Shown here one piece after another: positions 6,521 through 10,546 of a stretch of DNA of 10,546 nt. Every line of letters starts with the position of its first letter. Positions within the stretch are counted from its first letter, which is position 1. Source of the stretch: Candidatus Woesearchaeota archaeon (GTDB lineage: Archaea; Nanobdellota; Nanobdellia; Woesearchaeales; WALR01). The notes beneath the pieces were generated by a model, which saw only the letters and a list, made by a program, of their open reading frames with translations, did no database searches and was not told the origin of the DNA. The stretch is from the NCBI GenBank assembly GCA_015522765.1, contig WALR01000152.1, positions 1 to 10,546 on the forward strand, in the 5' to 3' direction. Made by a program: the position numbers and the translations under genes.

Positions 6521-6547
6521 TATTCTTTCTATCCTAGCAATATTTAT
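6516..6547. repeat. Perfect 9-bp inverted repeat over the FBPase TATA box
   Basis: ATAAATATT (6516-6524) and AATATTTAT (6539-6547) are exact reverse complements separated by 14 bp, giving a centre-to-centre distance of 23 bp, about two helical turns. The right arm covers most of the plus-strand TATA box. The arms are pure A/T, so chance is a real possibility, but the position suits an operator. Confidence 0.35.
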
Positions 6548-6550
6548 AAA
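6543..6550 (+). promoter_or_regulatory. TATA box of the FBPase-aldolase-GAPDH operon
   Basis: TTTATAAA predicts a start site near 6572 and a leader of about 62 nt, unlike the leaderless genes nearby. A weaker TATA-like sequence (CATATAAG, about 6589-6596) could serve a second start site close to the Shine-Dalgarno sequence of the first gene. Confidence 0.55.
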
Positions 6551-6633
6551 CAAGCTATTGAACACAAAAGGAGGGTATGCACTTATTTCATATAAGGAAT
6601 AACTCATGCAACTCGTAATAAGGGGGGAGTAAA

Positions 6634-7578
6634 ATGGAGAGGAATTTATCTTTAGATTTTGTGAGGGTAACAGAGTCAGCGGCAATATCTGCTTCTAAGT
6701 GGATGGGAAAGGGAGACGAGAAGTCTGCGGACAGGGCAGCAGTCGAGGAGATGAGAGCCAGGTTCAACATGATGGACATCAAGGGGAGGATAGTCATAGG
6801 CGAGGGAGAAAGAGATGAAGCGCCTATGCTTTTTATCGGCGAGGAGGTCGGAAACGGGAAGGGCCCCGCCTTCGATATCGCTGTAGACCCGTTAGAAGGC
6901 ACAACAATAACCGCGCTTGGAGGAAACAACGCAATCTCTGTGCTTGCGGCAGGCCCGAAGGGCTCCCTGCTCAACGCCCCTGACATCTACATGGATAAGA
7001 TAGCTGTGGGCCCGGATGCAAGGGGAGTGATTGACATAGATGCAGATGTTGAGGAGAACCTTAAAGCAGTGGCAAAGGCGACAGGCAAGCCCCTCGAGGA
7101 GGTAACAGCAATAATCCTTGACAGGGAGAGGCACGCAGAGCTCATAAAGAAGGTCAGAAAGGTTGGGTGCAGGATAAGACTCATAAGAGACGGGGACATC
7201 GCAGGGGCCATAGCAGCGGTCATGCCCGGGACAGGAGTTGACATACTTTTAGGGGTGGGAGGAGCGCCTGAAGGAGTAATCTCTGCCGTAGCAGTCAAGT
7301 GTCTGGGAGGGGAGATGCAGGCAAGACTTGTCCCGAGGAATGATGCTGATGTTGAGAGGGCAAAAAAGATGGGCATTGAGGATATTAACAGGAAGCTTTT
7401 GATAGAGGACCTTGCAAAGGGGAGCAACCTCGTGTTTGCAGCCACAGGGGTAACAGACGGGACAATACTCCGCGGTGTAAATTTCACCTCTTTTGGATGC
7501 ATGACCCACTCTGTTGTTATGAGGGTGAAGAGCGGAACTGTGCGGTTTATTGAAGCCCGCCATGTTTTTAAGGATTAG
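6634..7578 (+). CDS. glpX: Fructose-1,6-bisphosphatase class II (GlpX type)
   Basis: This enzyme hydrolyses fructose 1,6-bisphosphate to fructose 6-phosphate, the committed gluconeogenic step, with divalent metal. The 314-aa product follows E. coli GlpX closely through FVRVTESAAISASKWMGKGD (9-28), GEGERDEAPM (56-65), the metal motif DPLEGT (85-90), LNAPD, RDGDIA and GGAPEG (209-214, metal-binding E213). Length is slightly below the bacterial enzyme (about 330-336 aa), with a shorter segment before the last strands. The ATG has a strong Shine-Dalgarno sequence (GGGGGGAG, 6622-6629). It is the first gene of an operon with aldolase (13-nt gap) and GAPDH, and is divergent from the RHH-nucleotidyltransferase gene. 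Some GlpX-like enzymes also act on sedoheptulose bisphosphate; the neighbours favour the fructose substrate. Most archaea use a bifunctional aldolase/phosphatase instead, so this choice is notable. Confidence 0.95.
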   Translation: MERNLSLDFVRVTESAAISASKWMGKGDEKSADRAAVEEMRARFNMMDIKGRIVIGEGERDEAPMLFIGEEVGNGKGPAFDIAVDPLEGTTITALGGNNAISVLAAGPKGSLLNAPDIYMDKIAVGPDARGVIDIDADVEENLKAVAKATGKPLEEVTAIILDRERHAELIKKVRKVGCRIRLIRDGDIAGAIAAVMPGTGVDILLGVGGAPEGVISAVAVKCLGGEMQARLVPRNDADVERAKKMGIEDINRKLLIEDLAKGSNLVFAATGVTDGTILRGVNFTSFGCMTHSVVMRVKSGTVRFIEARHVFKD

Positions 7579-7591
7579 AGGGGGATGAAAA

Positions 7592-8554
7592 ATGAAAAGA
7601 TTTAAGGTTATGAATCCGGATGATGTTAAGGTAGCCGCAGATGTAAGCGAGGAGATGAAGGAGGAGTACACCTCGAATTTTCTTAAGGCGACCCACTCCA
7701 CAGGGAACATCATGCTCTTCGCAGGAGACCAGAAGATTGAGCATCTCAATGATGACTTTTACGGCGAGAATGCACTGGGAAAAATACCTGCTGAGTGCAA
7801 CAATCCTGAGCATCTCTTCAGGGTTGCATCCAAGGCAGAGATAGGGGTTTTCGCCGCCCAGCTGGGGCTTATCGCGAGATATGGAAGAGAGTACCCTGAT
7901 GTCCCCTATCTAGTGAAGCTCAACTCAAAGACGAACCTTATCAAGACCTCGCAGAGAGACCCCATTAGCCTTGCGATGTGGAGCATTGACGATGTGCTCG
8001 ACCTAAAGGAGAAGGGAATCAACATTGTCGGCGTTGGCTACACCGTCTACCTCGGATCAGAGTTTGAGGCAGACATGATATCAGAGGCTGCCCAGATAAT
8101 CTCGGAGGCGCACAGGAACGGCCTCCTGGCTGTTCTCTGGATGTATCCCAGGGGGAAGGCGGTCCCTGAGGAGAAGGACGGGCATCTTATAGCAGGAGCC
8201 GCGGGAGTGGCGGCCTGCCTGGGCGCAGATTTTACAAAGGTCAACCCTCCCAAAGCAGGTGACAGCGAGAAGTCAGCCCTCCTATTGAAAGAAGCAGTGG
8301 GCGCCGCAGGGAACACAGGGGTAATCTGCTCAGGGGGGAGCAGCAAGCCTGTTGAGGAGTTCCTCACCCAGCTGCACCAGCAGATTCATATAGGCGGGAC
8401 AAGGGGCAACGCAACAGGGAGGAACATCCACCAAAAGTCTGATGAGGAGGCTGTGAGGATGGCCAATGCGATAGCTGCCATTACCCTCTGCCATGCTGAT
8501 GTTGAGACAGCCCTCAGGATACACAATGGGGAGATGGACTTCTCAATTGAATAA
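7592..8554 (+). CDS. fba: Fructose-bisphosphate aldolase class I (DhnA/FbaB family)
   Basis: This Schiff-base aldolase interconverts fructose 1,6-bisphosphate with glyceraldehyde 3-phosphate and dihydroxyacetone phosphate. The 320-aa TIM-barrel protein shows AGDQKIEH (44-51, catalytic D46), FAAQLG, YLVKLN (106-111), VLWMYPRG (181-188, Y185), ADFTKVN with the predicted Schiff-base lysine K216, the strand ICSGG (245-249) and the phosphate-binding GGTRGNATGRNIHQK (268-282). The 31-residue spacing between Y185 and K216 equals that between Y146 and K177 of the Thermoproteus tenax enzyme. It is longer than the compact archaeal aldolases (about 260-280 aa) and shares YLVKLN/VLW features with bacterial FbaB. 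Family members can also be ADH-synthase-like (aromatic pathway), but its position between FBPase and GAPDH argues for glycolytic aldolase. A Shine-Dalgarno sequence (GAGGGGGATG) fills the 13-nt gap after glpX. Confidence 0.93.
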   Translation: MKRFKVMNPDDVKVAADVSEEMKEEYTSNFLKATHSTGNIMLFAGDQKIEHLNDDFYGENALGKIPAECNNPEHLFRVASKAEIGVFAAQLGLIARYGREYPDVPYLVKLNSKTNLIKTSQRDPISLAMWSIDDVLDLKEKGINIVGVGYTVYLGSEFEADMISEAAQIISEAHRNGLLAVLWMYPRGKAVPEEKDGHLIAGAAGVAACLGADFTKVNPPKAGDSEKSALLLKEAVGAAGNTGVICSGGSSKPVEEFLTQLHQQIHIGGTRGNATGRNIHQKSDEEAVRMANAIAAITLCHADVETALRIHNGEMDFSIE

Positions 8555-8586
8555 TAGGGGAGTGAACCAACCAAGGGGGGATTATC

Positions 8587-9588
8587 ATGATTAATGTTGG
8601 TGTTGTCGGTTACGGGACAATAGGGAAGCGCGTTGCTGATGCAGTGATGCTCCAGGATGATATGAAGCTGGCGGGCATCGTGGCGCACAGCTACAACTTT
8701 AAGATAATGGCCGCCTCGCTCAAGGGGATAAGGATATTCTCCCTGGGCAACAGGGAGCTGCTCGAGAAAAACGGTATTAAAGTAGAGGGTGATTTTGACA
8801 GCCTCCTTGACAGCGCAGATATAATAGTGGATGCTACACCGGGCGGTCTTGGAAAAGAGAATAAGGAGAAGTATTATATTAAGAAGGATGTAAAGGCAGT
8901 CTTTCAGGGGGGAGAAAAAGCAGATGTTGGGGAGTCGAGTTTTGTCGCCCAAGTTAATTATGATGATGCCCTCAACAAGAGGTATGTGAGGGTAGTCAGC
9001 TGCAACACAACAGGGCTGTCAAGGACAATTAATGCGCTTGACAGGGCATTCGGTGTTGTTAATGTCAATGCCACCCTCATAAGACGGGCCGCGGACCCCG
9101 GGGAGTCAAGGAAGGGGCCGATAAATGCTTTGGTGCCTACACTTGAGCTGCCGAGCCATCACGGGCCTGATGTTAAGACCGTCATTCCAGGCATAGAGAT
9201 TTTTACGACCGCTATTGTTGCATCAACGACACTCATGCACATACACACGCTCAGCGTCGAGGTGAGAAAAGAGGTGGAAAGAGAGGATGTCCTTAAAGTG
9301 TTGAGAAAGGCTCCAAGAATAAGAATAGTCAGCAAGGAGGAGAGGATTAACTCCACGGCGGAGATTATTGAGTTCGCCCGCGACCTCGGAAGGGGAAGAG
9401 GAGATATGCCTGAAGTGTGCATATGGAAGGAGGGCATAGGCGTGAATGGAAGGAGCATATTTCTCATCCAGGCCGTCCATCAGGAGTCGATAGTCGTCCC
9501 TGAGAACATAGACGCGATAAGGGCGATGAGCGGTGTTCCGTTTGAAAGCTCTTTCAAGAAGACTAATGAATCGCTTAGAATTGAATAG
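8587..9588 (+). CDS. gap: Glyceraldehyde-3-phosphate dehydrogenase, archaeal type II
   Basis: This enzyme interconverts glyceraldehyde 3-phosphate and 1,3-bisphosphoglycerate with NAD(P). The 333-aa product has the N-terminal Rossmann loop VGVVGYGTIGKRVADAV (4-20), DATPGG (82-87), the archaeal FQGGEKA motif (106-112), the catalytic cysteine C139 in VVSCNTTGLSR (137-146) and the catalytic histidine H218 in TTLMHIH (214-220). These match Cys140/His219 of the Methanothermus fervidus enzyme with the same spacing. It follows the aldolase by 32 nt and has a GGGGGG-type Shine-Dalgarno sequence (8575-8580) six bases before its ATG. Grouping with FBPase and aldolase suggests work in the gluconeogenic direction. 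Coenzyme preference cannot be read confidently. It ends 10 bp from the convergent kinase gene, so transcripts from both sides may overlap. Confidence 0.96.
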   Translation: MINVGVVGYGTIGKRVADAVMLQDDMKLAGIVAHSYNFKIMAASLKGIRIFSLGNRELLEKNGIKVEGDFDSLLDSADIIVDATPGGLGKENKEKYYIKKDVKAVFQGGEKADVGESSFVAQVNYDDALNKRYVRVVSCNTTGLSRTINALDRAFGVVNVNATLIRRAADPGESRKGPINALVPTLELPSHHGPDVKTVIPGIEIFTTAIVASTTLMHIHTLSVEVRKEVEREDVLKVLRKAPRIRIVSKEERINSTAEIIEFARDLGRGRGDMPEVCIWKEGIGVNGRSIFLIQAVHQESIVVPENIDAIRAMSGVPFESSFKKTNESLRIE

Positions 9589-9598
9589 GGATATTAAC

Positions 9599-10489
9599 TT
9601 ACCGGCTTCTGCCTGCAAGATAGAAAAGTCCGTTAAGAGCTGATTCCTTCAGCACAGCTTTTCTTATTGGCACTCTGCCTTTTAGGGGGAGCAATGTTGT
9701 TTTCTTAAAAGACCTGTTCATTTCCTGGCTGAAGAATCTGTAGGCGTTTGATATCTTTCCCCCAAGGACAATCATATCCGCGTCAAACGAGGAGTTTATG
9801 CTTGCAAGGGTTATGCCGAGCAGCTGTCCGTACTTTCTCCAGGAATTAAGAGCTTTCCTGTTCCCTTTCAGTGCAAGAATGTATGCTTCTTTAGGGCTTC
9901 CCGCCTTTAATCCTTCTCTTCCTGCAATCCTCATGAACCCCCTCGCTGAGAGGTACTCCTCAACCTGGCCTCTGCCTCCTTCCTTTGAGGCCACCCCATC
10001 ATAGTTGATTATCATGTGCCCGAGCTCCCCTGCGTTTCCCCTCCCCCTGAGGAGCTCTTTGTTTATAACGACTCCGCCGCCGACGCCCGTGCCCAGGGTT
10101 AACCCTACAATCGTATTCATTCCCCTGCCCGCTCCTGTGATTGCCTCTCCAAACACAAACGCGTTTGCGTCATTCTCGATAATAACCCTGTTTGCATTTG
10201 TGTTTTTAATGAGGTATTTCCTCAGGTTGAAATTTTTAAGAGGGATGTTAGGCGGGTTGATAATTACGCCTTTGTGGGAGTCAAGGGGGCCCGGCGAGCC
10301 TATTGAGACGCACTCCTTTGATTGGCTCAGCTCATTGACAACCCTGACTACCGCCTTAAGAAAAGCGGCTTTTTGAGGAGGGCTTGGAACCTCTACACTT
10401 TGCTTTATTCTAAAAGCATTCACCCTCGCGGCTTTGATGCTTGTCCCGCCGATGTCAATGCAGATAACCTCTCTTCTTCCTGTTCCCAT
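9599..10489 (-). CDS. ROK-family sugar kinase (glucokinase-like)
   Basis: This is a predicted cytoplasmic ATP-dependent kinase for glucose or a related hexose or N-acyl hexosamine. The 296-aa product shows the phosphate-1 loop CIDIGGTSIKAA (10-21), the SPGPLD segment (65-70), ENDANAFVFGEA with the catalytic base D107 (105-116), the LGTGVGGG loop (132-139) and GELGH (154-158; sugar-contacting E155, H158). The zinc-binding CxCGxxGCxE motif normally following GELGH is absent: about 161-185 contains no cysteine, and the whole protein has only C10 and C60. Some ROK members lack this motif, so activity is not excluded. No helix-turn-helix precedes the kinase domain, which argues against a ROK repressor. 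It is convergent with gap and probably monocistronic. Substrate is open. Confidence 0.88.
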   Translation of the reverse strand: MGTGRREVICIDIGGTSIKAARVNAFRIKQSVEVPSPPQKAAFLKAVVRVVNELSQSKECVSIGSPGPLDSHKGVIINPPNIPLKNFNLRKYLIKNTNANRVIIENDANAFVFGEAITGAGRGMNTIVGLTLGTGVGGGVVINKELLRGRGNAGELGHMIINYDGVASKEGGRGQVEEYLSARGFMRIAGREGLKAGSPKEAYILALKGNRKALNSWRKYGQLLGITLASINSSFDADMIVLGGKISNAYRFFSQEMNRSFKKTTLLPLKGRVPIRKAVLKESALNGLFYLAGRSR

Positions 10490-10529
10490 TTTTTATTACC
10501 CTGTCTTAAAATGCTTATTAGTCAAAGGG

Positions 10530-10537
10530 TATAAATA
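10530..10537 (-). promoter_or_regulatory. TATA box of the ROK kinase gene
   Basis: On the minus strand TATTTATA predicts transcription from about 10507, giving a leader of roughly 18 nt with only a weak Shine-Dalgarno-like AGGG upstream of the ATG at 10489. The window ends shortly beyond, so the BRE is only partly visible (GTAAAAG). Confidence 0.55.
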
Positions 10538-10546
10538 CTTTTACAA

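Noticed and set aside
6987..7749. Long minus-strand open frames opposite glpX and aldolase
   Set aside because: They are shadows of the coding strand with biased Ser/Pro composition, and the sense products carry complete enzyme motifs.
8562..8594. Short GTG-started ORF between aldolase and GAPDH, preceded by AGGGG
   Set aside because: It runs across the clear GAPDH ribosome-binding site and start codon in another frame and has no other support.

Overview
The window is archaeal chromosomal DNA. The evidence is an archaeal-type alanyl-tRNA synthetase with an N-terminal four-cysteine zinc-like motif, an archaeal type II glyceraldehyde-3-phosphate dehydrogenase, and TATA boxes (TTTATATA-like, some with a purine-rich BRE) about 28-30 bp upstream of several start codons. 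Genes inside operons instead carry strong Shine-Dalgarno sequences. Arginine is mostly AGG/AGA. The lineage (euryarchaeal or DPANN-like) cannot be fixed from this stretch. There is no rRNA, tRNA, CRISPR array or insertion sequence that I can recognise.

Layout. 1-582: a cluster of very small ORFs (41 and 65 codons, perhaps a 12-codon ORF between them), a short hairpin over the last stop codon, and a strongly GC-rich segment with competing hairpins just upstream of the alaS promoter. 583-3156: alaS, apparently a leaderless transcript, followed by oligo-T tracts in an AT-rich convergent spacer. 3313-4230 (minus): an unrecognised 305-residue protein, clearly more AT-rich than its neighbours, with its own promoter nested over the stop codon of the upstream gene. 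4256-6459/6480 (minus): a two-gene operon of a sugar-1-phosphate nucleotidyltransferase fused to an N-terminal ribbon-helix-helix DNA-binding domain, then a phosphomannomutase/phosphoglucomutase; the two overlap by ATGA. 6634-9588 (plus): a tight operon of GlpX-type fructose-1,6-bisphosphatase, class I (DhnA/FbaB-like) fructose-bisphosphate aldolase and type II GAPDH. 9599-10489 (minus): a ROK-family sugar kinase convergent with GAPDH, lacking the usual zinc-binding cysteines.

How the genes fit together. In the gluconeogenic direction GAPDH makes glyceraldehyde-3-phosphate, aldolase makes fructose-1,6-bisphosphate and GlpX releases fructose-6-phosphate. After isomerisation (enzyme not in this window) the mutase gives a sugar-1-phosphate, and the nucleotidyltransferase activates it to an NDP-sugar for glycans or cell-surface polymers. 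The ROK kinase could feed free sugar into the same pool. The two operons are divergent around 6460-6633. That intergenic segment holds both promoters, a tandem 10-bp repeat and a perfect 9-bp inverted repeat over one TATA box.

The most interesting idea is that the RHH-nucleotidyltransferase fusion is a metabolic enzyme that also binds this intergenic DNA, tying NDP-sugar supply to transcription of sugar activation and gluconeogenesis. The fusion is seen directly in the sequence; the regulatory role is inference.
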